Made by a program: the position numbers and the translations under genes. Source: a bacterium (GTDB lineage: Bacteria; Bacteroidota; Ignavibacteria; SZUA-365). Taken from it: a stretch of DNA of 64,000 nt. The DNA is taken from the NCBI GenBank assembly GCA_020444325.1, contig JAHLLD010000002.1:186001-250000 (forward strand), given 5' to 3'. How positions within the stretch are numbered: position 1 is the first letter of the stretch; every line of letters begins with the position of its first letter. The notes under the pieces are model-generated. The model searched no databases. It saw only the letters and a program-made list of their open reading frames with translations, and was not told where the DNA came from. Positions 33,201 through 41,545 of the stretch are shown in pieces.

Positions 33201-35584
33201 GTGTCGCAGTAGGAAACTTTGGCAGAAAGTTGGATGATTCTCTTGACATTCGTGTCGAGGCGCTGAATGGTGGCGGGACGTGGTTCAGTCAGGACCAAAT
33301 GATTCCTTTCCCCTCAGTATTCGATACATTGCAACTTAGTGTCCCATCTCCGCAAGCCGCCGGTAAGAACTCCCTTCGTGTGACGCTCGATATCGATAAT
33401 CGAATCGAGGAGATATCGGAGTCCGATAACGTCGCCGAGTATGAGTATGATATTCTAAGTACATACTTGAATGTTGTGGATGAGCGTCTTGCAACTGAGC
33501 GAAGAGGTAATGAGAATATACAGATTCTAAATCCACTCAACGATCCAGGTGGTGTTACTGCCGTTGAGTTCGAGTTCGATACGGATCGAAAATTCTCAGG
33601 AGCGTTGAAAGCAAATGCGACATATGGTAGAACTGTCACAAAGCTTGAATCACTTCCGTTGCAGACTGGGAATAAATACTACTGGAGAGCCAGGTTGGAG
33701 AACTCCGGTGAATATGTCGGACCATTCATTCGATGGGAAGGCGATTTGATTGCTGATTACATACAATCCGATAGTACCACGTTTATTCAGGATTCCCGCC
33801 ATCTTATCAATTTGCGGTCAGACAGAGTCGAATTGCCTCCTGCGGAGCGGTATCTTTACCTGGAGTCAGGAGGCTGGGATGCTGGTATCTCCACTATTGT
33901 AACGGTGGATTATGGTCCGAACATTTTCAATGGTAAGCGGCAGGGATACGCGGTTGCAGTGCTAGATAGTGCGACACTGGAAACTAAACGATGGGATGTC
34001 TTTTATACATGGGGTAATGCTGCCGATCGCGATTCACTACGGAAATTTATCGAAAATGTTCAGTATGGAGAGATCGCAGCTGTCGTGGTTGGTGATGAGG
34101 GGTCACGTGGCGCTGGGGTATTTGCCAATGCAATGCGATCTATCGGTAGCGCGTTGATTGATAGTGTGGCGCGTTATTACCGTTCGTCATGGGCTATTAT
34201 TGGACGGCGTGGTGCCGCACCGGGTACTGTTCCGGAAGCTTTTGAACCCGGTGGGGCAAATGCAGTAACTGCTATTGTTGATACTACTATAGCGGTTGTT
34301 CCGGATACAGGTTCTATTGTATCAACCGTAATTGGTCCTGCCACAGCCTGGGGAGATGTATATCTCGAAAGACCTCCTATCACAGAGGCAAACATTCTTC
34401 TGTCCATATTAGGGATTGATACACTGGGGAATCAGAACTTGCTCATCGCGGCAGGCAATGTGTCCTCTGTTGATATTAGTTCTATCAATGCAACCCAATA
34501 TCCCTACATTCGTCTCCGGGCTGATCTTGTACCCGCTGTCGGACAGAATCCGGTTCTCGACAGCTGGGCCGTTGAGTTTACACAGCGGCCGGAGCTGGCG
34601 CTCAATTACCAGTCCATCGAAGTGATGGCGGATTCGGTGCAGCAGGGCGAGACGGTCGAGGTTGCAGTGGGGATTCTCAATGCCGGAGAGGGCGCAAGCG
34701 CGTCCTTCCCGGTGCAGCTCGATGTCGTGGGCGATGACAATATTCCGCGGCAGGTGGCGCAGTTTACGGTGGCGGGACTCGCTTCACAGTCCTGGTTCGA
34801 TTCCACCGTGACGATCAATACGGATTTCCTCCGTGGAGCGCAGCAGCTGTTTGTGCGCGTGGACAGGGAAAATGCCGTGGCGGAGCAGTATGAAGACAAC
34901 AATACGTACATCTCATCGTTCGTCGTGAAGCCGGATACCAGCCGTCCCCAGATCGAAGTGACGTTCGATGGCTACACGCCGCTCAATGGCGACTATATCC
35001 GCTACAATCCAGAGATTGTGGTCAAACTCTACAGCAATAATCCTGCACCGATTGAGAGCGTGGAAAACCTGACCGTGACGATTGACGGTGAGGAAATCGC
35101 TTTCGACAGTCTGGACTATGATTTTACGCCGTCCACGAAATCGACTCCGGCGATTCTTCGTTTCCAGCTGGAACTGGCGGATGGTATCTACTATTTCGGC
35201 TTCAACGGGGTTGACGCCAAGAGCGTGCCGGTGTATGAGGATGAGGTGCCTGAACTGCGACTGATCGTCAGTACGGAAAACCGCATCGCCGAGATGTATA
35301 ATTATCCCAACCCTTTTACCAATGAGACTTCGTTCACCTTCCTCCTTACCGGGGCTGAACCGCCGCAAGAGCTGAAGGTGAAGGTGTACACTGTTGCGGG
35401 ACGACTGATCCGCGTGCTCGATTTCCCGCCCACATCAATGCATATTGGATACAATGCTTTGAAATGGGATGGAAGGGACGAGGACGGTGACGAACTCGCC
35501 AACGGTGTGTACTTCTACAAAATCGTAGCAAATTTCACTGAAGAGACATTTGAAGAAATCGGCCGTATGGCGGTGATGCGCTAA
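30296..35584 (+). CDS. gingipain-type C25 cysteine peptidase with T9SS sorting domain (PorU-like)
   Basis: 1762 residues from ATG 30296. A signal peptide ends near TLQAQ (about 27). The propeptide-like beta region precedes a C25 catalytic domain with H808 (YIGHSGTRIWDN) and C839 (TDFGCSTGKF), the expected dyad. CARDB-like beta domains follow around 940-1040 and 1440-1540. The C-terminal 95 residues are a type A sorting domain (YNYPNPFTNET through NGVYFYKIVA). C25 enzymes are T9SS cargo proteases or the T9SS sortase PorU; the presence of a cleavable-type sorting domain favours a secreted protease. The middle (about residues 195-1420) is much lower in GC than both ends. It is followed by the DNA polymerase gene after 22 bases. 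Confidence 0.88.
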   Translation: MTSHPAILSLILGTVLLCSTLQAQEVERVRNDGMGYHVLDAEGVSLFILDGYAPVSGEEIRIPSRIVRLRMPQGDLAEYVIEDVALSAPIAASPFYYVEGSWSPDSAVVMNYRPFNGVINSRPATDVRILRQEFHQAGNEVEAVIELPLLTWNPATGETRMVEEYTLRRVRRDGLAASIAADGKPPYMSMPFTTRSNNVDTSHTWIDYSLPMLKFYISQDGIFHLTADWIRASGINPADVNPATVQLIRKGRPVAMYARGMEDGVFDDGDEFIFHGTKNYDERGYKFIPEDWLEPYPQYMSIYTDSTAYWLSFSVSDPLRAEIDGGMLPLPLDTLDWAMEKVHLEQEYQLQSVSADVIRIQDPHWSLYDTWFWTWTGRGGSVTVQAAADHIKPGQNARAWGKLMHEYGTPSISMNHVAILQVNNVGTLDSQNVDYGEQMLLSGSLPSDSLREGSNILFIDNLNIVDPQSDLKFDWAELEYPRFLEISQGWRVFQVDSTMPTGVQLIRLQALSANDPVVLRVTNDGRSRVLPVAGFTYDSSYTVYIADTVIAGATYFVALDTSIRLPQPGTLHDFKPLSAVEDAASYVVITAPEFVSVCGQYTDFITERYGVDTRIVNIDDIYDEYSYGMFQPEAIKLFLFDAYHEWVQDSLKYVFLIGDANYNYKAAGATFGRNYVPSYGYPVSDVWFVAFDSLQVYPKISIGRLPVSTPGQITDYLEKHDNYLDLGFDLWNKTSLHFSGGFRQIEYAFYSGVNWSIINESVVPPDYAGNYTHFYKTADPPSDFGPYERQFLNDRIDDGGIFISYIGHSGTRIWDNTITRPSQLASLSGRPSLLTDFGCSTGKFAEPNYLSFSEVFVSTGEDNNAIAYIGNAAAGFENTLTTMPLIFYRYLLQDNVLRIGDTHRLSKNEMSDIFGVQLTSQIAIQTNTLIGDPIISLPIPQKTNPIVKSTWIRTVDPIITDRMDTLRFRVAVGNFGRKLDDSLDIRVEALNGGGTWFSQDQMIPFPSVFDTLQLSVPSPQAAGKNSLRVTLDIDNRIEEISESDNVAEYEYDILSTYLNVVDERLATERRGNENIQILNPLNDPGGVTAVEFEFDTDRKFSGALKANATYGRTVTKLESLPLQTGNKYYWRARLENSGEYVGPFIRWEGDLIADYIQSDSTTFIQDSRHLINLRSDRVELPPAERYLYLESGGWDAGISTIVTVDYGPNIFNGKRQGYAVAVLDSATLETKRWDVFYTWGNAADRDSLRKFIENVQYGEIAAVVVGDEGSRGAGVFANAMRSIGSALIDSVARYYRSSWAIIGRRGAAPGTVPEAFEPGGANAVTAIVDTTIAVVPDTGSIVSTVIGPATAWGDVYLERPPITEANILLSILGIDTLGNQNLLIAAGNVSSVDISSINATQYPYIRLRADLVPAVGQNPVLDSWAVEFTQRPELALNYQSIEVMADSVQQGETVEVAVGILNAGEGASASFPVQLDVVGDDNIPRQVAQFTVAGLASQSWFDSTVTINTDFLRGAQQLFVRVDRENAVAEQYEDNNTYISSFVVKPDTSRPQIEVTFDGYTPLNGDYIRYNPEIVVKLYSNNPAPIESVENLTVTIDGEEIAFDSLDYDFTPSTKSTPAILRFQLELADGIYYFGFNGVDAKSVPVYEDEVPELRLIVSTENRIAEMYNYPNPFTNETSFTFLLTGAEPPQELKVKVYTVAGRLIRVLDFPPTSMHIGYNALKWDGRDEDGDELANGVYFYKIVANFTEETFEEIGRMAVMR

Positions 35585-35606
35585 TCACCGCCCGGCCACA
35601 AAGGCC

Positions 35607-38600
35607 GTGCATCTCCATTTACACAGCTTCTATTCCTTTCTCGCCGGAACGCTCTCCATTGACCGCATCATCGAGCAGGCAGGAAAGGCGGGGTATACTG
35701 CGCTCGCTCTGACCGACACCAACAATGTCACCGGCGTCATGGAGTTTTACGTCAAGTGCCGAAACGCGGGTATCAAGCCCGTCATCGGTGCCGAGCTTCG
35801 TGCAGGCGGGGTGCGTGCCGTCGCGCTGGCGAAAAACTGGGACGGCTATGCCGCAATCTGCACGGCACTCACCGAGCTGGTCGTGTCACATCCTCCGGCC
35901 CGGGTCGTCACGGACAGTGACGCATCGGATACGTCGGAGGTACCTGAGGACACGGAAGGCAATCCGCTGGCTCTGCTGCGTGATATTCTTCGTACGCATT
36001 GCGATGAGAATGTGATACTCCTTTGTTCGCATGAATGGCTCCTTTCTTCCCTCGGAGACAGTCGTTCGGAATGCTGCATCGAGTTGCTCAAGCACGAGGA
36101 GGGGAAATGGCCCTCGTTGCAGCGGCTGGGAAAGGAGAGGGGGTTTCCGCTTGTCGCTGCCAATGATGTGTATTTCGGAGCACCTGGGGGACGAAAACTG
36201 CACGGCATGCTGCGCGCCATTGCGACGAATACGACACTGGGAACGCTTCCCCAGGGTGTGCTGGCACCGGAGACCGCGTATTTCATCGGGGAAGAAGAAT
36301 TTCAGAGATGGTTCAAACATGTGCCGGAAGCGCTTGCGCAGCGGCAGCGTATAATCGATGCATGCACGACCGAATTCGATACGACCACCAGCAAATTCAC
36401 CCGGTTTCATGATGTTCCCGACTCTGCGAAGCTCGATCGGTTACGCACGCTGACCGAAGAGGGTTTTCGTTTTCGCTATCCGAACGCTTCGCACGAGGCA
36501 CGTGAACGAATCGAAAAAGAGTTTGTCATTATACGCGACCTGGGGTTTGTGGATTATTTCCTCGTGGCGTGGGACCTGGTGCGCTACGCGAAGCATCGCA
36601 ACTATCCGTATGTGGGACGCGGGTCCGGAGCCAACAGCATCATCGCATACTGCCTGCAGATTACGAACGTCGATCCGATTGAACTCGATCTGTTCTTCGA
36701 GCGCTTCCTCAATCCGGAACGTAAATCTCCACCCGATTTCGATATCGATTTTTCCTGGCGCAACAGGGACGAAATCATCGACTACGCGCTTGCGAAATAC
36801 GGCAGCGATCGTACCGCGATGATATGTACGATATCCACCTTCAATCCCCGTGGCGCACTGCGAGAGATAGGGAAAGTGCTTGGCTTCAGTGCTGCGGAAA
36901 TCAAACAGATTACTTCGCTGCTGCCTGCCTATGGTTCGGTCCGGGACCTGGCGGATGAAGGGAGTCCTGTACACCGCCAGGTCGGTTCGGTGCTGCGGTC
37001 TCCATACGGGAAGGACTGGTCGCGTGCCGCATTCGCCATCCTGGAGTTCCCAAATCACTATGGTATCCATTCCGGGGGAGTGATACTGGCTCCCGAGCGG
37101 ATGACGCGATATACGGCGACTCAGATTGCGCCGAAAGGCGTGCGCATTACGCAGCAGGATATGTTTTCCATGGAAGACTGGAGGCTGGAGAAGCTCGATA
37201 TACTCTCCACACGCGGACTCGGGACATTTGAAGATACCATGCAGGAGGTACGCAGACGAACCGGGAAACTGCCGCCGGTGATGAATTACAAAATTGCGTG
37301 TGAGGACACGCGCACGAAAGACATCATGCGGCGGGGTGAAACCGTGGGCTGTTTCTATGTGGAATCTCCGGCCATGATTCAGCTGCTGAAAAAACTTCGC
37401 ACTGATACCTTTGAAATGCTTACTGCCGCGAGTTCCATCATTCGTCCCGGGGTCGCGCAGTCCGGCATGATGCAGGCCTTCATCGAGCGTTTCCACGACA
37501 GTTCAAAGATCAATCCCCCGCATCCAAAGATGGCGGAACTGCTTCGCAGTACCTACGGAGTCATGGTGTACCAGGAGGACGTCATCAAGGTCGCACATTT
37601 CATCGGCAAGCTGAGTCTCGGTGAGGCGGATCTTTTGCGGCGGGCCATGTCGGGTAAAATGCGCTCGCACGAAGCCATGCGGGCGTTGAAGGAAACATTT
37701 TTCAGGGGATGTATCCGGGAAGGGATTGCAGAGCCGATCGTGCAGGAAATCTGGCGGCAGATGGAATCCTTCGCGGGGTATTCCTTCTGCAAGGCGCATT
37801 CGGCCTCCTACGCCGTGCTTTCCTTCCAGGAGGCGTATCTCAAAGCGCATTACCCGGCACTGTTTCTCTGCAGCGTGCTCAACAACCAGGGCGGCTATTA
37901 TCGTCCGGAAGTATACGTGCAGGAGGCGCGGCGGCTCGGACTCCGTGTGCTGCTGCCCGATGTGAACGTGAGTGACGAACTGCATTACTGTCCCGACGAC
38001 CGCAGCATTCAACTCGGGTTCCTGCATATCAAAGGACTCAGTGAACGGAGTCAGCTGAAAATCCTCGCTGAGCGGAGGGAGAACGGGAAGTTCACGGAAT
38101 TCGACGATTTCCTCGCACGCTCCGGTGCGAGCTTTGAAGACGTCGGTATCCTCGTGCGCTGCGGTGCCTGCGACTGTTTCCAGGAAGATCGTCCCGCCCT
38201 CATGGTGCGCACGCGCCTGTATTTCAACCGGCAACGGCGCAACGACAATGCCCCCGCACTGCAGCTCCACTTCGATTCATTTGATGACGAACTCGAACAG
38301 CTCGAGTCATATTCTCCTTCACAGATCGCACAGATCGAGCTGGAAACCTTCACATACACTGTGTCGACGCATGTCCTTTCCCATTTCGCTGAAGAACTGC
38401 GCAACACGGTGAAAGCCGATGCGCTTGAACGCTTTGTCGGCCGTCGAGTGCAGGTGGGAGGCTGGATGATTGCAGCCAAGCTTACGCGCACACGCAAGGG
38501 AGAACGCATGATGTTCATCAATCTCGACGATTCGGTGGGACGTATCGACGTGGTGCTGTTCCCCCGGTGTTTTTCAGAATACGCGCATCTGCTTCGCACT

Positions 38601-38693
38601 GCGGGACCGTTCATCATTTACGGGCGGGTGGCGAAGGAATATGACGTCATCAACATAGTCGCGGAACGTGTCACGCTGCTGAAGAAGGAATAA
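35607..38693 (+). CDS. alternative DNA polymerase III alpha subunit (DnaE2/ImuC-like)
   Basis: 1028 residues from GTG 35607, which has no in-frame alternative after the preceding stop. The N-terminal PHP domain begins MHLHLHSFYSFLAG. The polymerase core has catalytic aspartates D377 and D379 in PDFDIDFSW, then GCFYVESPAMIQLLKKL and SSIIRPGVAQSGMM. The C-terminal OB fold (VQVGGWMIAAKLTRTRKGE) is present. At about 1030 residues it lacks the tau-binding extension of replicative DnaE1 (about 1150 or more), so it is the accessory, probably error-prone, second DnaE of Bacteroidota. No imuB or dinB polymerase is adjacent; lexA lies 5 kb upstream. Confidence 0.85.
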   Translation: MHLHLHSFYSFLAGTLSIDRIIEQAGKAGYTALALTDTNNVTGVMEFYVKCRNAGIKPVIGAELRAGGVRAVALAKNWDGYAAICTALTELVVSHPPARVVTDSDASDTSEVPEDTEGNPLALLRDILRTHCDENVILLCSHEWLLSSLGDSRSECCIELLKHEEGKWPSLQRLGKERGFPLVAANDVYFGAPGGRKLHGMLRAIATNTTLGTLPQGVLAPETAYFIGEEEFQRWFKHVPEALAQRQRIIDACTTEFDTTTSKFTRFHDVPDSAKLDRLRTLTEEGFRFRYPNASHEARERIEKEFVIIRDLGFVDYFLVAWDLVRYAKHRNYPYVGRGSGANSIIAYCLQITNVDPIELDLFFERFLNPERKSPPDFDIDFSWRNRDEIIDYALAKYGSDRTAMICTISTFNPRGALREIGKVLGFSAAEIKQITSLLPAYGSVRDLADEGSPVHRQVGSVLRSPYGKDWSRAAFAILEFPNHYGIHSGGVILAPERMTRYTATQIAPKGVRITQQDMFSMEDWRLEKLDILSTRGLGTFEDTMQEVRRRTGKLPPVMNYKIACEDTRTKDIMRRGETVGCFYVESPAMIQLLKKLRTDTFEMLTAASSIIRPGVAQSGMMQAFIERFHDSSKINPPHPKMAELLRSTYGVMVYQEDVIKVAHFIGKLSLGEADLLRRAMSGKMRSHEAMRALKETFFRGCIREGIAEPIVQEIWRQMESFAGYSFCKAHSASYAVLSFQEAYLKAHYPALFLCSVLNNQGGYYRPEVYVQEARRLGLRVLLPDVNVSDELHYCPDDRSIQLGFLHIKGLSERSQLKILAERRENGKFTEFDDFLARSGASFEDVGILVRCGACDCFQEDRPALMVRTRLYFNRQRRNDNAPALQLHFDSFDDELEQLESYSPSQIAQIELETFTYTVSTHVLSHFAEELRNTVKADALERFVGRRVQVGGWMIAAKLTRTRKGERMMFINLDDSVGRIDVVLFPRCFSEYAHLLRTAGPFIIYGRVAKEYDVINIVAERVTLLKKE

Positions 38694-38737
38694 TATCGGC
38701 GCACAGGAAGCGAGTGGTCCGGGAATTGCCGATATTA
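38691..38737. repeat. 10-bp inverted repeat between the DNA polymerase gene and the MFS gene
   Basis: TAATATCGGC (38691-38700) and GCCGATATTA (38728-38737) are perfect complements 27 bases apart. The left arm contains the stop codon of the polymerase gene and the right arm ends 4 bases before the MFS start. There is no T-run, so an operator or an mRNA hairpin affecting the MFS ribosome site is more likely than a terminator. Confidence 0.5.
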
Positions 38738-38741
38738 GAAG

Positions 38742-39941
38742 ATGAATGACGATGCAGCACATTCGCAGACTGTGACCGGGGAAGAGCGCTTTCAGACAGG
38801 GAAAATTGTCATGATCTCCCTGGCGCATATGGTGCACGATGTGTATTCAAGCTTTCTTGCGCCACTGCTGCCGCTGCTGATCGACAAACTGGGCATGTCG
38901 TACGGACTCGCCGCTTCCCTCAGTGTGGTACAGCGGCTGCCATCGCTGCTTAATCCCGTCGTCGGCGCACTGGCTGAGCGCATGAGTGTGCGCTACTTTA
39001 TTATCGTTTCACCGGGACTGACGGCGATCGTCATGAGCCTTATCGGTGCGGCACCGCATTACGCGGTACTGGTGTTCCTGCTGCTGATAATGGGAGTGAG
39101 CGCGACGCTGTTTCATGTCCCTTCACCCGTGATGATACGCCGGGTCGCCGGGAAACGCACCGGCAGGGGGATGAGCTATTACATGCTCGGGGGGGAGTTT
39201 GCGCGGAGTATCGGTCCACTCGTCATTCTCGGGGCGGTATCGATCTGGGGACTGGAGGGCACATGGCGGCTCATGCCTTTCGGAATCGCCGCATCCGTGG
39301 TGCTGTATTTTCAATTCCATCGCATTCGCATTTCCGATCAATTTCGTGCCCGACGTGAGGGATTGCGCATCCGCGATACGTTCAGAGAGCATCGCCGTTT
39401 CCTCCTGCTCATGAGTGGTATGCTGCTGTTCCAGTCCCTGCTCAAATCCGCTCTGACAGCATTTTTACCGACGTTGATGACTGAAGAAGGGGCTTCGGTA
39501 TGGATGGGTGGTGGATACCTTTCCATCCTCCAGTTCGCCGGAGCTGCGGGGACGTTCATGGCAGGGGGATTTTCAGATCGCTTCGGACGGAAGCGCACGT
39601 TGCTGATATCCGCCGTTTCCGGTCCCGTCCTTCTCTGGATTTTCCTCTTTCTGGATGGTGCCCCCGGTATCGCCGCACTGGTGCTTCTCGGACTCGCAAT
39701 CTTCGCACCCATGCCTGTAATGCTGGCGCTCGTGCAGGATCAGGATGCAGAGCGTCCGGTCTTTCTCAATGGCGTGTATATGGGACTGAGCTTTCTGCTC
39801 GGCGCCGTCGGTGTTCAGCTCGTAGGCGCCGCGGGCGATATCCTCGGCCTGCGCACCACCTTCAATGTCACAGCGTTCCTTGCCCTGCTATCCATTCCCT
39901 GCATTCTCATGCTCAATGAACGTCCAAAACAGTCTCATTGA
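38742..39941 (+). CDS. MFS transporter, fosmidomycin-resistance (Fsr)-like
   Basis: 399 residues with about twelve membrane helices. The first helix reads VMISLAHMVHDVYSSFLAPLLPLLI, the characteristic H-x-x-x-D/H-x-Y-x-x-F-L-x-P-L-L-P start of Fsr-like exporters, and GFSDRFGRKRTLLISA in the second half is the MFS loop 8-9 signature. It should be a proton-driven exporter; the substrate cannot be read from the sequence. No clear Shine-Dalgarno sequence is present, and the start lies 48 bases after the polymerase stop. Confidence 0.82.
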   Translation: MNDDAAHSQTVTGEERFQTGKIVMISLAHMVHDVYSSFLAPLLPLLIDKLGMSYGLAASLSVVQRLPSLLNPVVGALAERMSVRYFIIVSPGLTAIVMSLIGAAPHYAVLVFLLLIMGVSATLFHVPSPVMIRRVAGKRTGRGMSYYMLGGEFARSIGPLVILGAVSIWGLEGTWRLMPFGIAASVVLYFQFHRIRISDQFRARREGLRIRDTFREHRRFLLLMSGMLLFQSLLKSALTAFLPTLMTEEGASVWMGGGYLSILQFAGAAGTFMAGGFSDRFGRKRTLLISAVSGPVLLWIFLFLDGAPGIAALVLLGLAIFAPMPVMLALVQDQDAERPVFLNGVYMGLSFLLGAVGVQLVGAAGDILGLRTTFNVTAFLALLSIPCILMLNERPKQSH

Positions 39942-39977
39942 CCGCGCATCCACTCATTTTTGACCGCGCGTCCACTC
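39938..39977. repeat. direct repeat, two copies of an 18-base unit
   Basis: TTGACCGCGCATCCACTC (39938-39955) and TTGACCGCGCGTCCACTC (39960-39977) differ at one base, period 22. The first copy overlaps the stop codon of the MFS gene, so the repeat block begins exactly at the gene end. Confidence 0.85.
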
Positions 39978-39997
39978 CTTTGGCCCAGATGACTGCT

Positions 39998-40055
39998 CAG
40001 TTCTGCAGGTGACCGAGCAGTTCTGCTGGTGACCGAGAAGTTCTGCAGGTGACTG
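39998..40055. repeat. tandem repeat, three copies of a 20-base unit, possible insertion-sequence end
   Basis: The unit CAGTTCTGCAGGTGACCGAG occurs at 39998-40017, with one change at 40018-40037, and as a shorter third copy at 40038-40055. Repeated GGTGACCG/TTCTG blocks of this kind resemble the multiple terminal repeats of IS21-family elements, but no transposase is nearby, so this would be a solo end or a small remnant. The units are contiguous with no spacers. Confidence 0.8.
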
Positions 40056-40085
40056 TAAAAAAAATCACGCGCGAACGCGTGATTT
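40056..40085 (-). terminator. intrinsic terminator of the beta-barrel gene
   Basis: AAATCACGCG (40062-40071) pairs with CGCGTGATTT (40076-40085) around a CGAA tetraloop. On the minus strand the stem is followed by a run of T (complement of the A-run 40057-40064), just past the stop at 40111. Confidence 0.8.
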
Positions 40086-40110
40086 CCGGGGAAAAGATCT
40101 GCAGATGGGA

Positions 40111-40776
40111 TCAAATCATGACCTGGAAGCCGAACAGCAGCTCAATATCATATTCATCCATCGTGACATCGCGATCCGGCAGGGCCGGCACCTCATACTC
40201 GCCTGTGCGCCAGGCACGCATGTAGCGGAGACTGGCGTCGAACACGAGGTGACGTGTCATGAAATATCCGATTCCCGCTCCGGCGTGCACCGCGACCCCT
40301 CGTGCGGACGTGCTGGCAGGCAGTTGTGTGAGTGTGCGGCTGCTTTCTTCCGTCTCACCATAATAGTGTGAGTAGCCCACGGATACTTCCGGGTAGAGGT
40401 ACCAGCGATGTGTCAGTAGCTGATACCAGCGGAAGAGGGGACCGATGAAAAGCCTGCGCTCATGCGACTCCATCCGGTAGGCATCCGGGTTGGGTGAGGG
40501 ACGCAGTTCCCCGCTGTTCTGGCGCCAGTTGAGCTCCACGCCCACGAGAAAGCTCCTCGCCGCGAAATATCCATTGCGGGTGGAGAGCTGAATCTGTTCG
40601 CTATCCCATTCCGACCCGGACTTCCCGACCTGCTGGGAAATGTCGGTATTCGAGCCCCCATTGCTGTAAAACCCGCTGACGCTGTAGGCCATGCGATAGA
40701 ATCTCATCATGCCCTGGGACTGTGCGAATGCGGGGAGACTGAGAAGCAGAAGTGCGATGCATGCTGCGGTTCTCAT
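40111..40776 (-). CDS. outer-membrane beta-barrel protein (OmpA/OmpW-like fold)
   Basis: 221 residues. A signal peptide (MRTAACIALLLLSLPAFAQSQG) is followed by alternating amphipathic strands such as AYSVSGFYSN, FAARSFLVGVELNW, RWYLYPEVSVGYSHYYG, VAVHAGAGIGYFM and YDIELLFGFQVMI. The aromatic C-terminal strand suits recognition by the BAM complex. An eight-stranded barrel would fit the length. A GAGGAGG ribosome site precedes the start, and it has its own promoter and terminator. The function is unknown; such small barrels are usually structural or adhesion proteins. Confidence 0.75.
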   Translation of the reverse strand: MRTAACIALLLLSLPAFAQSQGMMRFYRMAYSVSGFYSNGGSNTDISQQVGKSGSEWDSEQIQLSTRNGYFAARSFLVGVELNWRQNSGELRPSPNPDAYRMESHERRLFIGPLFRWYQLLTHRWYLYPEVSVGYSHYYGETEESSRTLTQLPASTSARGVAVHAGAGIGYFMTRHLVFDASLRYMRAWRTGEYEVPALPDRDVTMDEYDIELLFGFQVMI

Positions 40777-40837
40777 GCGTCCTCCTCATATATGATACGG
40801 AGTCAGGCTGTGTACTGCTGCCAGAGTGATCAATGCG

Positions 40838-40867
40838 CAAAGTACAGAGGTGACGCTACATCCGCAA
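40838..40867 (-). promoter_or_regulatory. promoter of the beta-barrel gene
   Basis: On the minus strand, TTG (40867-40865), 20 bases, TACTTTG (40844-40838). The predicted transcript would start near 40831 and carry a leader of about 55 bases ending in GAGGAGG. Confidence 0.5.
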
Positions 40868-40939
40868 CCGCCGACTGCTGGCAATCAACACGCGAGGGGT
40901 TGTGTGCTGCTTGCACGAGTGCACGGTTTTTTCGGATGC

Positions 40940-41545
40940 TCAGTCCTTGATGCTGCAGCCAATCGCCTTGGTGGATGCCACGGCAGGTTTGTCACCTGCA
41001 AGAAGCGCGTCAACGGCAGAAGCGACATAACGTTCATCTGCAGCATCCGCATCCTTGTAATTGTTGTCGATGGCGCCGATATAGCGCACGATGAGATCGC
41101 TGCTCTGCTTCTGCAGGACGAAGACATGCGGTGTGCGTGTTGCCCCGTATTTCGGGTACACATGCTGTCCATCATCGAACAGGTAGGGGAAAGGGAAGTC
41201 TTTCTGTTTCGCGCGCTCCACCATGGCATCGAATGAATCCGCCGGCTGTATCTCCGGATCGTTGGGATTGATGGCGATGACCGGGTAGCCGAGGGGACGA
41301 TATTTCTCGTCAAGTGCGATGATGCGGTCTTCATAGGCAACGGAATACGGACAGTGGTTGCAGGTGAAAATCACGATGAAGCCCTTGGCATCCGGGTAGT
41401 CGGCCATCGAGACCATACTGCCATCGATATTTTTCAGGGAAAAATCCGCAGCTTTGTCACCGACTTCATATCCCCCGGCCAGGGCCTGCGCGGTGAACAG
41501 CAGTGCAAAAAGCATCATCGCCGGTATGGTTCTGTATATGTTCAT
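40940..41545 (-). CDS. exported redoxin/thioredoxin-family protein with CNHCP motif
   Basis: 201 residues from ATG 41545; the longer reading upstream is the other frame of the preceding gene. A signal peptide (MNIYRTIPAMMLFALLFTAQALA) is followed by a redoxin fold: VGDKAADFSLKNIDGSMVSM, then FIVIFTCNHCPYSVAYEDR with the active cysteine pair, and ATRTPHVFVLQ containing the cis-proline. Proteins with F-x-C-N-H-C-P-Y are annotated as thioredoxin or peroxiredoxin-like and are usually periplasmic. It overlaps the TlpA-like gene by ATGA, so the two are co-translated. Confidence 0.85.
   Translation of the reverse strand: MNIYRTIPAMMLFALLFTAQALAGGYEVGDKAADFSLKNIDGSMVSMADYPDAKGFIVIFTCNHCPYSVAYEDRIIALDEKYRPLGYPVIAINPNDPEIQPADSFDAMVERAKQKDFPFPYLFDDGQHVYPKYGATRTPHVFVLQKQSSDLIVRYIGAIDNNYKDADAADERYVASAVDALLAGDKPAVASTKAIGCSIKD

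Noticed and set aside
30296-35584. C25 gene as a true PorU sortase
   Set aside because: It has its own cargo-type sorting domain and no other por/gld/spr gene is near; called PorU-like only in fold.
39998-40055. Possible short CRISPR array
   Set aside because: The 20-base units are contiguous with no spacers, only three copies, and no cas genes are present.
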